The notes under the pieces: generated by a model
Told to the model about the DNA's origin: nothing
Seen by the model: only the letters and a program-made list of their open reading frames with translations
Databases searched by the model: none
DNA from: Sphingomonas sp. TREG-RG-20F-R18-01
GTDB taxonomy: Bacteria; Pseudomonadota; Alphaproteobacteria; Sphingomonadales; Sphingomonadaceae
Assembly (NCBI RefSeq): GCF_022662475.1
Contig: NZ_JAKNQQ010000001.1
Location: 992,001 to 1,056,000, forward strand
Direction: 5' to 3'
DNA: 64,000 nucleotides
Program-made: the position numbers and the translations under genes
In this document: positions 18,215 to 26,725 of the stretch, piece by piece
Numbering within the stretch: the first letter of the stretch is position 1
How the letters are laid out: each line of letters starts with the position of its first letter

Positions 18215-21200
18215 TGCTGCGGACGCTGGTCGCCTGGGCGCTGTCGGCGCGGCTCGCGGTGATCGCGCTCGCGGCGATCCTCGTCGCGCTCGGGGTGATG
18301 GCGTATCGCGCGCTCCCGATCGACGCCTATCCCGATATCTCGTCGACCCAGGTCAAGATGATCCTGAAGGCGCCGGGGATGACCCCGGAAGAAGTCGAGA
18401 CCCGCGTCGTCACGCCGATCGAGACCGAGATGCTCGGCATCCCGAAGCAGGCGATCCTGCGCTCGACCGCCAAATATGCGATCGCCGACGTCACGATCGA
18501 TTTCCAGGACGGCACCGACATCTACTGGGCGCGCCAGCAGGTCGCGGAACGGCTGACCGGGGTGATGGCGGACCTGCCGCCCGGCGTCACCGGCGGCCTC
18601 GCGCCGATCTCGACCCCGCTCAGCGACGTCTACATGTTCACGATCGAGGGACCGCTTTCGCTCACAGAAAAACGCACGCTGCTCGACTGGACGCTGCGGC
18701 CGGCGCTGCGCACCGTCCCCGGGGTCGCCGACGTCAATTCGCTCGGCGGCCTTGCCGAGAGTTTCGAGATCAAGCCCGATGCCAATGCGCTGGCGGCGGC
18801 GGGGATCACGATCGCCGATCTCAAGACCGCGATCATGAACAACAACCGCAACGACGGCGCGGGCCGCCTGACCGAGGGCGAGGAAGCGCTGATCGTCCGC
18901 GCGACGGGCGCGGTCGAGGCGCCCGAGGACGTCGCGCAGATCGTCATCAAGTCAGGCCCCACCGGCATCACCCGCGTCGGCGACGTCGCGCAGGTCGTGA
19001 CCGGATCGCTGACCCGCTACGGCGCCGTCACCCGCTCGGGTCGCGGCGAGGCGGTCGAGGGGCTGGTCATCGCGCTGAAGGGCGCGGACGCGAGCAAGGT
19101 GGTCGAGGGCGTGCGTGCCAAGCTGGCGGGCGTCACGCTGCCCAAGGGCACGCATCTCAACGTCTTCTACGATCGCTCGCAGCTGATCCACAGCGCGGTG
19201 TCGACGGTCGAGGAAGCACTGCTCGAGGCGACGGTGATCGTCATCGTGCTGCTGCTGATCTTCCTCGGCGACTGGCGCGCGGCGTTGATCGTCGCGTCCA
19301 CCTTGCCGCTCGCCGCGCTGATCACCTTCATCCTGATGCGCGCGTTCGGCGTCACCGCCAACCTGATGAGCCTCGGCGGACTCGCCATCGCGATCGGGCT
19401 GCTGGTCGACGGGTCGGTCGTCGTGGTCGAGAATATCGTCGAGCGGATCGCCGATCCCAAGCTCAAGCCCGAGCGCCGGCTGCACCGCATCTTCGTCGCG
19501 GTCGGCGAGGTGATCGTTCCGGTGAGCGCAGGCATCGTGATCATCGCGCTGGTGTTCCTCCCGCTGCTGTCGCTGCAGGGGCTGGAGGGCAAGTTGTTCG
19601 CGCCGGTCGCGCTGACGATCGTGTTCGCGCTCGCCGGGTCGCTGCTCGTCGCGCTGACGCTGGTGCCGGTGCTTGGCTCCTACGGGCTCAAGGCGCATTC
19701 GGCCGACGACAAGGAACCGTGGGTGATGCGCCACGTCCGCCCTGCTTATACCAGGGCGCTGGATGCGGCATTCGGGCACAAGGCAATCGTCGGGATCGGC
19801 GCGGGCGTGCTGCTGGCGATCGCGGTCGTCGCCTATCTGATGGTCGGCAAGACCTTCATGCCGACGCTCGACGAGGGTTCGGTCGTGATGCAGCTCACCA
19901 AGCTGCCGTCGATCGGGCTCGACCACAGCCTCGCCGACGACATGGCCGCGCAGCGCGCGGTGATGCGCGCGGTGCCCGAAGTGACCAACATCGTCTCGCG
20001 CACCGGATCGGACCAGATCGGGCTCGATCCGATGGGGCTGAACGAGACCGACAGCTACGTCACGCTGAAACCGCGTGGCGACTGGCGCAAGGGCGACAAG
20101 GAATGGCTCGTCACGCAGATGCGCGACGCGATGAACGGGCTCCCGGGCGTCCAGCCAAGCTTCACCCAGCCGATCGAGATGCGCGTGTCGGAAATGCTGA
20201 CCGGGTCGCGCGGCGATCTCGCGCTCAAGATCTTCGGGACCGACAATGACCAGCTCGCGCAGATCGCGGGCAAGATGAAGGCGTTGATCGCCGCGACCAA
20301 GGGCGCGACCGACGTCCAGACGCTGGCGGAGGATCACGTCAATTATCTCGAGCTCGGGATCGACCGGCTTGCCGCGGGCAATGCCGGGATCCCGGTGTCG
20401 GACGTGCAGGACGCCCTGCGCGCGCAACTCGAGGGGCTCGACGCCGGCGTCGCGCGGATCGGGCAGCGCCGCGTGCCGATCACGATCCGCGGCAGCGACG
20501 ACATCCGCCAGAGCCCGACCGCGTTCGAGGACCTGCTGGTGCGCTCCCCCACCGGTACGCTCGCGCATGTCAGCGACCTCGCGCATGTCTCGCGCAAGGA
20601 TGGTCCGGTGCTGATCACGCATGAGGACGGGCAACGCTATGCGCTGGTGCAGGCCTCGGTCACCGGCCGCGATCTCGTCGGCTTCGTGCAGGAAGTGCAG
20701 CAGAAGGCGCAACAGCAGGTCAAGCTGCCGGGTGGCTACCACTTCGTCTGGGGCGGGCAGTTCGAGAACCAGCGGCGCGCGTCGCAGCGGCTGATGATCG
20801 TCATCCCGATCGCACTCGCGCTGATCCTGCTCGTGCTGTTTGCCACGCTGCGGTCGATGCGGGCGGCGCTGCTGATCCTCGCCAACATTCCCTTCGCGAT
20901 GGTCGGCGGGATCGTCGCCTTGCTGATCACGTCCAGCTATCTTTCGGTCCCCGCTTCGGTCGGCTTCATCGCTTTGCTCGGGATCGCGGTGCTCAACGGG
21001 CTGGTGATGGTCTCGCACATCCGCGACCTGCGCGACGACGGGCGCTCGCTGCACGATGCGGTCCGCGACGGCGCGGAGCGGCGGTTGCGGCCGGTGCTGA
21101 TGACCGCGACGATCACCGCGGTCGGGCTGGTGCCCGTGCTGTTCGCGACCGGACCGGGGTCGGAGATCCAGCGGCCGCTCGCGATTGTCGTGATCGGCGG

Positions 21201-21276
21201 GTTGATCACGTCGACGCTGCTGACGCTGATCCTGCTGCCGATCCTGTACGAACGCTTCGGGGAGGCGAAGGAATGA
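18214..21276 (+). CDS. Heavy-metal RND efflux transporter, CusA/CzcA family
   Basis: A 1020-residue RND permease of the heavy-metal group, with 12 spans and two large periplasmic loops. Group signs are DAYPDISSTQVKMILKAPG near the N-terminus, ETRVVTPIE, and the span-4 motif GLAIAIGLLVDGSVVVVEN with the proton-relay Asp at residue 399. Drug RND pumps have DD in this place. The motif is closer to the CusA type (Cu/Ag) than to CzcA, whose signature is DFG.IVDG, but metal choice cannot be settled by eye. Coupled at both ends to the adaptor and to the DUF3240 gene. Confidence 0.93.
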   Translation: MLRTLVAWALSARLAVIALAAILVALGVMAYRALPIDAYPDISSTQVKMILKAPGMTPEEVETRVVTPIETEMLGIPKQAILRSTAKYAIADVTIDFQDGTDIYWARQQVAERLTGVMADLPPGVTGGLAPISTPLSDVYMFTIEGPLSLTEKRTLLDWTLRPALRTVPGVADVNSLGGLAESFEIKPDANALAAAGITIADLKTAIMNNNRNDGAGRLTEGEEALIVRATGAVEAPEDVAQIVIKSGPTGITRVGDVAQVVTGSLTRYGAVTRSGRGEAVEGLVIALKGADASKVVEGVRAKLAGVTLPKGTHLNVFYDRSQLIHSAVSTVEEALLEATVIVIVLLLIFLGDWRAALIVASTLPLAALITFILMRAFGVTANLMSLGGLAIAIGLLVDGSVVVVENIVERIADPKLKPERRLHRIFVAVGEVIVPVSAGIVIIALVFLPLLSLQGLEGKLFAPVALTIVFALAGSLLVALTLVPVLGSYGLKAHSADDKEPWVMRHVRPAYTRALDAAFGHKAIVGIGAGVLLAIAVVAYLMVGKTFMPTLDEGSVVMQLTKLPSIGLDHSLADDMAAQRAVMRAVPEVTNIVSRTGSDQIGLDPMGLNETDSYVTLKPRGDWRKGDKEWLVTQMRDAMNGLPGVQPSFTQPIEMRVSEMLTGSRGDLALKIFGTDNDQLAQIAGKMKALIAATKGATDVQTLAEDHVNYLELGIDRLAAGNAGIPVSDVQDALRAQLEGLDAGVARIGQRRVPITIRGSDDIRQSPTAFEDLLVRSPTGTLAHVSDLAHVSRKDGPVLITHEDGQRYALVQASVTGRDLVGFVQEVQQKAQQQVKLPGGYHFVWGGQFENQRRASQRLMIVIPIALALILLVLFATLRSMRAALLILANIPFAMVGGIVALLITSSYLSVPASVGFIALLGIAVLNGLVMVSHIRDLRDDGRSLHDAVRDGAERRLRPVLMTATITAVGLVPVLFATGPGSEIQRPLAIVVIGGLITSTLLTLILLPILYERFGEAKE

Positions 21277-21548
21277 CCCTGCTGATCGAAATCCTGTGCC
21301 TTCCCGACGATGCCGACGACCTGATCGTTGCCCTCTGCGAGGGCGGGATCGACACGTGGATCGCGACCTATCCGATCGAGATCGCCCCGGAGCACCTGCG
21401 CGACGCGAGCGTCCGCGAACAGGTAACCGGTCGCCAGAAGCGGACCGTGCTGCGCTTCACCGCCGAGGAGTCCGCGGTCGATGTCGTTCGTGACGTGGTC
21501 GAGGACGGCACGATCTGGCACGCCGTCGCGCTGGCGGCAAAGGCATGA
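21273..21548 (+). CDS. DUF3240 family protein
   Basis: A 91-residue protein of the DUF3240 family, small ferredoxin-like-fold proteins found with heavy-metal RND operons (PII-like in general size). No signal peptide or membrane span is present, so it is probably cytosolic. It overlaps both the RND gene and the channel gene by ATGA. A role as metal sensor or regulator of the pump is often assumed but unproven. It has few Cys or His residues (one Cys in ILCLPDD), so metal binding is not obvious. Confidence 0.82.
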   Translation: MTLLIEILCLPDDADDLIVALCEGGIDTWIATYPIEIAPEHLRDASVREQVTGRQKRTVLRFTAEESAVDVVRDVVEDGTIWHAVALAAKA

Positions 21549-22819
21549 TCGGGCGCTTTGCCCTGCTGCTGTGCGTCGCGACCCCGGCGCTTGCGCAAAG
21601 CACGACGCCCGCAATGCCGACGCAAGTGATCGACGCGGCCGATGCCGCGCTTCCCCCGCTCGCCGCGGTGTCCGAGGCGCTCGACAACAGCCCGTCGGTG
21701 CGCGAAGCAGCGGCGCGCGTCGACGCCGCGCGCGGCCATGCCGGCGTGCTGAGCGCGGGCCCGCACGAGTTCACCGCGACCGGCTCCTACGTCCGCCGCC
21801 GGGTGACGGGCGAGACGACCTACAACGAATTCGACATGACCGTGCTCAAGCCGTTCCGCCTGCCGGGCAAGGCCGCGCTCGACCGCGCGGCGGGAACCTA
21901 TGAGATCAAGGCGGCGCGCAACATGTTCGCCGATGCGCGGCATCAGGCCGCTCTGACGCTGGCGTCGGGGTGGTTCGACTGGCTGGCCGCGCACGAACGC
22001 GTGACGATCGCGCAGCGCGCGCTCGACGTGCAGCAGCGGATTACGACCGGCATCGGACTACAGGTCCGCTACAAGGATGCGAGCCGGCTCGATGCCGACC
22101 GTGCAACGTTGGAACTGGAGACCGCACGGAGCGAACTGGCCGACGCAAGTGGCGCGGAAGCGGCGGCAGCCGCGACGCTGCGCGCGATGTTCCCCACGCT
22201 CGAACTGCCAAGCGAGATCCCGTCCCCGCAACCGATCCGCGCCACCCCGGAGCAGCTCGCCGGCTGGCGCGACGACATTCTCGGCGACAGCCACGAGATC
22301 CGCGCGGCCGAGGCGACCGCGCAGCAATATCATGCGCTGGCGACCCGCGCCCGGCTGGACCGGCGCGCGGATCCCTCGGTCGGGGGGCGCGCGTTCAGCG
22401 AGCGCGGCGGCAACGAGGTCGGCGTCGGCGTGGTCGGGGTGTTGCCGTTCGGCGGGCGCTTCCGCAAGCCGGCGGCGGACCAGGCGCTGGCAGAGGCGGG
22501 CGCGGCCGACCAGGCGCTCGCGCGGGTTCGGCGCGAGATCCTCGCGACCGCCGATACCGATCTGGTCCAGGCGCGCGCGGGATATGCGCTGCTGGAGTCG
22601 GCACAGCGCGCGGTGGTCGCGGCGCGGGCGGCGATGGCAAAGCTCGAGGAAGGGCGGCGGCTGGGCGGGGTCGATCTGTCCGCGCTGCTGTACGCGCAGC
22701 GGCAGGTGCGCGATGCGGAGAAGATCGAAGCCGAGGCGCGGGCGCGGGCGGCGCGGTCGGTCGCCAAGCTGCGGATCGACGCGCATCGGCTCTGGGCGCC
22801 GGCCGAGGCCGACGACTGA
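21545..22819 (+). CDS. TolC-family outer membrane channel, CzcC/CusC-like
   Basis: A 424-residue outer membrane efflux protein with a signal peptide (about residues 1-18, ending LAQ) and no lipobox. Two repeats of long helices are visible, one around residues 40-215 (LAAVSEALDNSPSVREAAARV), one around 230-415, with the repeated LEEGRRLGGVDLSALLYAQ near the end. It is the last gene of the metal efflux operon and overlaps DUF3240 by four bases. A hairpin follows the stop. Confidence 0.9.
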   Translation: MIGRFALLLCVATPALAQSTTPAMPTQVIDAADAALPPLAAVSEALDNSPSVREAAARVDAARGHAGVLSAGPHEFTATGSYVRRRVTGETTYNEFDMTVLKPFRLPGKAALDRAAGTYEIKAARNMFADARHQAALTLASGWFDWLAAHERVTIAQRALDVQQRITTGIGLQVRYKDASRLDADRATLELETARSELADASGAEAAAAATLRAMFPTLELPSEIPSPQPIRATPEQLAGWRDDILGDSHEIRAAEATAQQYHALATRARLDRRADPSVGGRAFSERGGNEVGVGVVGVLPFGGRFRKPAADQALAEAGAADQALARVRREILATADTDLVQARAGYALLESAQRAVVAARAAMAKLEEGRRLGGVDLSALLYAQRQVRDAEKIEAEARARAARSVAKLRIDAHRLWAPAEADD

Positions 22820-22842
22820 AGGGGATTTGCGGGTTTTCGCCA

Positions 22843-22870
22843 GGGAACAGGCAGGTTTGTGCCGGTTCCC
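22843..22870. terminator. Bidirectional terminator-like hairpin
   Basis: GGGAAC-A-GGCA, six-base loop, TGCC-G-GTTCCC: a 10-bp stem with one mismatch between the convergent channel and L,D-transpeptidase genes. No T tract, so strength is uncertain. Confidence 0.5.
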
Positions 22871-22905
22871 GCCCACCGGCAACGCAGGAAAGCCTTTACG
22901 GCGCG

Positions 22906-23505
22906 CTACCGCGTATAGGCCACGGGCGTCACAACCGGGCTGGTATCGGTGCCCCCATCATCGCCCGCACCGTCAACCGGCATCGCCAGTTCGACCGATT
23001 CATCGGTCACCGTGACCCGCGCGCCAAGTCTGGTGATGCCGTACAGCCGCTTGGCAAAGGCGATCGGCACGCGAACGCATCCGTGCGACGCCGCATATCC
23101 CGGGTCGCGCCCCGCATGGATCGCAACGCCGTCCCACGTCAGTCGCTGCATGAACGGCATCGGCGCAGCGTCATAGATACTTGATGTGTGATCGACCTCC
23201 TTCTGCAGGATCGTGAACTCGCCGGTTGGCGTCTCATGCCCTTCCTTGCCGGTCGACACGGCAGACACGGCGATGAGCCGGTTGCCGCGATAGACGAACA
23301 GCTTCTGGTCGAACAGGCTAACCACGATCCTGACTCCGGAGGCTTCGATCGCGGCGTTGCTCCACAGGTAATCCCCCGCCGTCATGGTCGCGATAGCGTC
23401 GCTGGTCGGCACGGTAGTGCGCGCCTGCACCGCTACGGGCAACACGGCCAAGCCGACAGTGATCACCGCGACGGCAAGGCCGCGGCGCGGATGGATCGAG
23501 ACCAT
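22906..23505 (-). CDS. L,D-transpeptidase (YkuD family)
   Basis: A 199-residue periplasmic L,D-transpeptidase. The signal peptide covers residues 1-28 (ends AVQA). The YkuD domain spans about 58-175 with H130 (VAIHAG) and the catalytic SHGCVR at 140-145, C143 being the nucleophile. It would make 3-3 peptidoglycan cross-links or attach proteins to the wall. ATG 23505 is chosen because it begins the signal peptide; the frame is open further upstream. Divergent from a second, different L,D-transpeptidase at 23742. Confidence 0.92.
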   Translation of the reverse strand: MVSIHPRRGLAVAVITVGLAVLPVAVQARTTVPTSDAIATMTAGDYLWSNAAIEASGVRIVVSLFDQKLFVYRGNRLIAVSAVSTGKEGHETPTGEFTILQKEVDHTSSIYDAAPMPFMQRLTWDGVAIHAGRDPGYAASHGCVRVPIAFAKRLYGITRLGARVTVTDESVELAMPVDGAGDDGGTDTSPVVTPVAYTR

Positions 23506-23741
23506 GTCGCACCTCTGGATCAGGATTGAAGCCGGAAATTCTCGCGAAACCGCAAGCGACTCGTTGATGGATCTCCAACGCGACGGGTTGACTTTTGCTC
23601 CGATCCAAAATCCGTCCCACTTTGCGACGAAGTGCCCAGGACTCACGATGGAACCCGGTCAAGAACGGGATCTAATGGTGTCGGTTAAGACACCGATACC
23701 CATTTCCATGCTATAGAATTTACCATCCAACGTTGAGGGAC

Positions 23742-24419
23742 ATGTTCCAAACCGTGCAAGATCAACCTCTTATGCTTACGCGCCGGGCTTTCGGCGGCTC
23801 TGCGCTGGCGCTGCTCGGCGCCTCGACCATCGTTCCCGCACGGGCGCAGGCGCCCGTTTTCGCGCGCGGCCCGGCGCCCGCGACGATCCAGCCGCTCGCC
23901 TCACGGCGGGTCGTGCGTCCCGATCTGCTTCGCCATGCGCTCGCTGCCTTGCAGCGCCATGGCTCGCAAATTCCATATCACGATCGTATCGCTATCGCGG
24001 ATTTCTCGCTGCCGTCGTCACAGCCGCGCTTCTACCTCGTCGACATGGCAAACGGCATGGCCACGACCCTGCTCGTCGCGCATGGCAGCGGCAGCGACCC
24101 GTCGCACACCGGTTATCTGCAGCGCTTTTCGAACAGCCAGGGTTCGAACGCATCCAGTGAAGGCGCGTTCGTCGCGTCCGATTATTACGTTGGCAAGCAC
24201 GGTCGTTCGCAACGGCTGGTCGGGCTGGACTCGACCAACTGCAACGCGCTCCAGCGCGCGCTGGTCGTGCACTCGGCGTGGTATGCGGACCCCGACATGG
24301 TGCGTACGCATGGCCAGCTCGGTCGCAGCCAGGGCTGCTTCGCGGTCAGCGAAGGCGATCTCGACCAGGTGTTCGCGCGACTTGGCCAGGGGCGCATGAT
24401 CTACTCGGCGAAGGTCTGA
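23742..24419 (+). CDS. Murein L,D-transpeptidase catalytic domain protein (YkuD_2 type)
   Basis: About 225 residues, of the L,D-transpeptidase family sometimes called YkuD_2. LTRRAFGGSALALLG near the N-terminus looks like a Tat or Sec signal. The active-site region is HGQLGRSQGCFAVSE with C199 as likely nucleophile, and HGSGSDPSHTGYLQRFSN is the conserved first motif. Starts at 23733 (TTG), 23742 (ATG) and 23772 (ATG) are possible; GAGGGA lies just before 23742. Neighbouring genes also act on cell-wall or chitin-like polymers. Confidence 0.87.
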   Translation: MFQTVQDQPLMLTRRAFGGSALALLGASTIVPARAQAPVFARGPAPATIQPLASRRVVRPDLLRHALAALQRHGSQIPYHDRIAIADFSLPSSQPRFYLVDMANGMATTLLVAHGSGSDPSHTGYLQRFSNSQGSNASSEGAFVASDYYVGKHGRSQRLVGLDSTNCNALQRALVVHSAWYADPDMVRTHGQLGRSQGCFAVSEGDLDQVFARLGQGRMIYSAKV

Positions 24420-24527
24420 GCCAACCGCGCCGGTTTGACCGTAGCATGACAGGAAGTTCATGCGGGTGATGGTCCGTCGTCATCGATGCCGGCGCAGGAT
24501 TGGAATCCACCAGTGTTGAGGGATTTC

Positions 24528-24770
24528 ATGTACAAGATCTTTGCTCCAGCGCTCGCTGTCGCCGCCCTTGCCGTCAGCGGCGTGGCACTCGACGCGCCTG
24601 CCTCTGCCAAGGGCTGCATCCGCGGCGCGGTCGCCGGCGGCGTTGCGGGCCATTACGCGCACCATCACGCCATCGCCGGCGCCGCGGCGGGCTGCGTGAC
24701 CGCGCATTATTACTACAAGCACAAGGCCAAGGCCGCCGCCGCCGCACAGGCCAACGCGGCGCACCGCTAA
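24528..24770 (+). CDS. Small exported glycine-zipper-like protein
   Basis: An 80-residue protein with a signal peptide (to about residue 24, ending ASA) and a short Gly/Ala helix pair, GAVAGGVAGHYAHHHAIAGA, like the glycine-zipper 2TM family of outer membrane or periplasmic proteins. Two Cys flank the zipper (KGCI and AGCV). The tail is Lys/Ala-rich. GAGGGA four bases before ATG supports the start. No specific function known. Confidence 0.75.
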   Translation: MYKIFAPALAVAALAVSGVALDAPASAKGCIRGAVAGGVAGHYAHHHAIAGAAAGCVTAHYYYKHKAKAAAAAQANAAHR

Positions 24771-24783
24771 GGTCCGGCATCGT

Positions 24784-24839
24784 CCCCACGCCCGTTTCGT
24801 CCAATTCGCTCGCGCGGGGAATACGGAGCCGGCGTGGGG
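24784..24839. repeat. Spaced inverted repeat CCCCACGCC/GGCGTGGGG
   Basis: A perfect 9-base inverted repeat separated by 38 bases, between the glycine-zipper gene and the deacetylase gene. It could be a terminator of the former, or a leader structure of the latter. Confidence 0.5.
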
Positions 24840-24867
24840 CCGCTCCTACGCTATCCGGAGGCTGACC

Positions 24868-25851
24868 ATGGCGCGCAAACGGACGATCCGCAGTGGCTTG
24901 CGGATGATGACAGCTCTTGCTCTCGGCCTGAGCACGGTCCCCGCGTCGGCGGGCACCGTCGCGCTGACGTTCGACGACCTTCCGGTGTTCGGCAAGATGA
25001 CCTCGGCCGCAGATGGCGCGGTCGTCACCGATACGTTGCTCGCCGGCCTCAGGCGCAACCATTTCAAGGCAACCGGCTTCGTCAACGAGGTCCAGCTCGC
25101 CGCGCCCGACCATGCGCAACGCGTCCAGCTGCTCGTGCGCTGGCTCGATGCCGGAATGGACCTCGGCAATCACAGTTATTCGCACCTGTCGCTCAATGCG
25201 GTCCCGGTCGAGGCCTATATCGCGGACGTCGCGCACGGCGCGCAGGAAACGTCCGCGTTGCTCGGCGCGCGCGGGCGGCAGGAGCGGTGGTACCGGTATC
25301 CCTATCTCGAAACCGGGCTGACGATGGCGGCGCGCCAACGGTTCGAAGGCTGGCTCAGGACGCATGGCTATCGCGTCGCGCCGGTGACGATGGAGAATTC
25401 CGACTGGCGCTTCGCCGCGCCATATGACGACGCGATGGCGCGCGGCGACCATGCCGAGGCGCGGCGGATCCAGCAGGCCTATCTCGCTTTTACCCGCCGG
25501 ATCGTGGCCTGGTATCAGCAAGCCGGGCGCGCGCTGCTCGGCCGCGAGCCCGCGTTCGTCTTTCTGCTTCACGCAAGCCGGCTCAACGCCGCGAGCATCG
25601 ACTCGCTCGCCGCGATCCTGCGCGCGCAGCATCTGCGGGTCGTCCCGCTCGATACCGCGATGCGTGATCCCGCCTATGCGATTCCCGATACCTATGTCGG
25701 GCCCAATGGCGACGGATGGCTCGACCGCTGGGCGCTGACGCTCCACCGGTCGTTGCCGTACGGCTCGGTCCCGACCGTACCGCAGACGATCGCGACCTAC
25801 GATGCGCGGCTCGAGGGCGCGACCGATCCCCGCGCAGCGGCGGCGTCATGA
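24868..25851 (+). CDS. Polysaccharide deacetylase (NodB-type), exported
   Basis: A 327-residue carbohydrate esterase family 4-like protein with a signal peptide (to about residue 28). NodB motif 1 is TFDD at 34-37 and motif 2 is HSYSH at 102-106; RYPYLETG supplies a motif-3-like Arg. The predicted action is removal of acetyl groups from chitin, chitooligosaccharide or peptidoglycan. It overlaps the GH75 chitosanase gene by ATGA, so a deacetylase plus chitosanase pair is likely. GGAGG precedes the ATG at 24868. Confidence 0.88.
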   Translation: MARKRTIRSGLRMMTALALGLSTVPASAGTVALTFDDLPVFGKMTSAADGAVVTDTLLAGLRRNHFKATGFVNEVQLAAPDHAQRVQLLVRWLDAGMDLGNHSYSHLSLNAVPVEAYIADVAHGAQETSALLGARGRQERWYRYPYLETGLTMAARQRFEGWLRTHGYRVAPVTMENSDWRFAAPYDDAMARGDHAEARRIQQAYLAFTRRIVAWYQQAGRALLGREPAFVFLLHASRLNAASIDSLAAILRAQHLRVVPLDTAMRDPAYAIPDTYVGPNGDGWLDRWALTLHRSLPYGSVPTVPQTIATYDARLEGATDPRAAAAS

Positions 25852-26630
25852 GCGGGCGCGGTCTTCTCGTTGGCCTTATGCTGACGCTGGGCGTGGCAAC
25901 CGTATCGGTCCCGGTACAGGCAACGCCCTCCCCCTGGCCGGCGGGTGTCGCGCTGCCTGCCGGCGAACCGCTCGATGAATCCTATCGCCAGGAATTCGGC
26001 GTATGCGACCGTGCCGACCGCTTCCACGGCCATGCCGTCCATGGCTGCCGCAACGACCCGAACGCGGTCACCGCGCTCCGCCGCCTGCCGGGCGGGGCGA
26101 TCGCCTATGTCGCGAAGCTCGCGGTCGATCTCGACGGATCGCCGTTCGCATGCAGCCCCGATCATGGCGCGATGGACCAATGCCCGACGTCGCTGATGCT
26201 CCCCGACGGCAAGGGTGGCGAAATCCCGGTCGATGCGGACAAGATCCCCTATGTGGTCATTCCATGGGAGGGGCCGCATGACGAAAAGGGACGCTTCACC
26301 AAGCTGACCGGGGTCGATGTCGGCGATTTCGGCGTGGTGATCGCGCATGGCCGGACGATCCCGGTGATCGTCGCGGATACCGGACCGTTCGAGAAACTGG
26401 GCGAGGGATCGCTCGCGCTGCACCGCGCGCTGGGGCGTGAACTGTGTATCGCGCGGAGCAACGCGGGAACGTGCCGCCGCGTGATCGAGCGGATGGAGAG
26501 CATCGGCGGCGACGTCACCACCGTGCTGTTCCCGCACAGCGCGCGCGAGGGAGTCACCCCCGCCAATATCGCGCAGATCGTGCGCGAAGAAGGGCTGCGA
26601 CGCTGGCAGGCGTTTCAATCCAACGGATAG
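25848..26630 (+). CDS. Glycoside hydrolase family 75-like chitosanase, exported
   Basis: A 260-residue protein with a signal peptide (about 1-24) and the fold pattern of GH75 chitosanases: KLAVDLDGSPFACSPD, the catalytic Asp/Glu candidates in that region and in IVADTGPFEKLGEGS, and PYVVIPWEGP. It would hydrolyse deacetylated chitin, the product of the upstream deacetylase. The protein has several Cys (CDRADR, GCRND, CSPD, CP) consistent with disulfides in the periplasm or outside. Family assignment is by recalled motifs, so moderate certainty. Confidence 0.78.
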   Translation: MSGRGLLVGLMLTLGVATVSVPVQATPSPWPAGVALPAGEPLDESYRQEFGVCDRADRFHGHAVHGCRNDPNAVTALRRLPGGAIAYVAKLAVDLDGSPFACSPDHGAMDQCPTSLMLPDGKGGEIPVDADKIPYVVIPWEGPHDEKGRFTKLTGVDVGDFGVVIAHGRTIPVIVADTGPFEKLGEGSLALHRALGRELCIARSNAGTCRRVIERMESIGGDVTTVLFPHSAREGVTPANIAQIVREEGLRRWQAFQSNG

Positions 26631-26653
26631 CGCATCGAATGGCGGGTAACAGC

Positions 26654-26683
26654 CCGTCACCCCGGCAAAGGCCGAGGTGACGG
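26654..26683. repeat. REP-like palindrome
   Basis: CCGTCACC-C-CGGC, AAAG, GCCG-A-GGTGACGG: one full hairpin of the same dispersed family as at 8029 and 11929. It sits between convergent genes and may serve as terminator. Confidence 0.7.
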
Positions 26684-26725
26684 CAGCGTTCGCCACCCCG
26701 ACCGAGGACATCGCGCTCTACCCCG

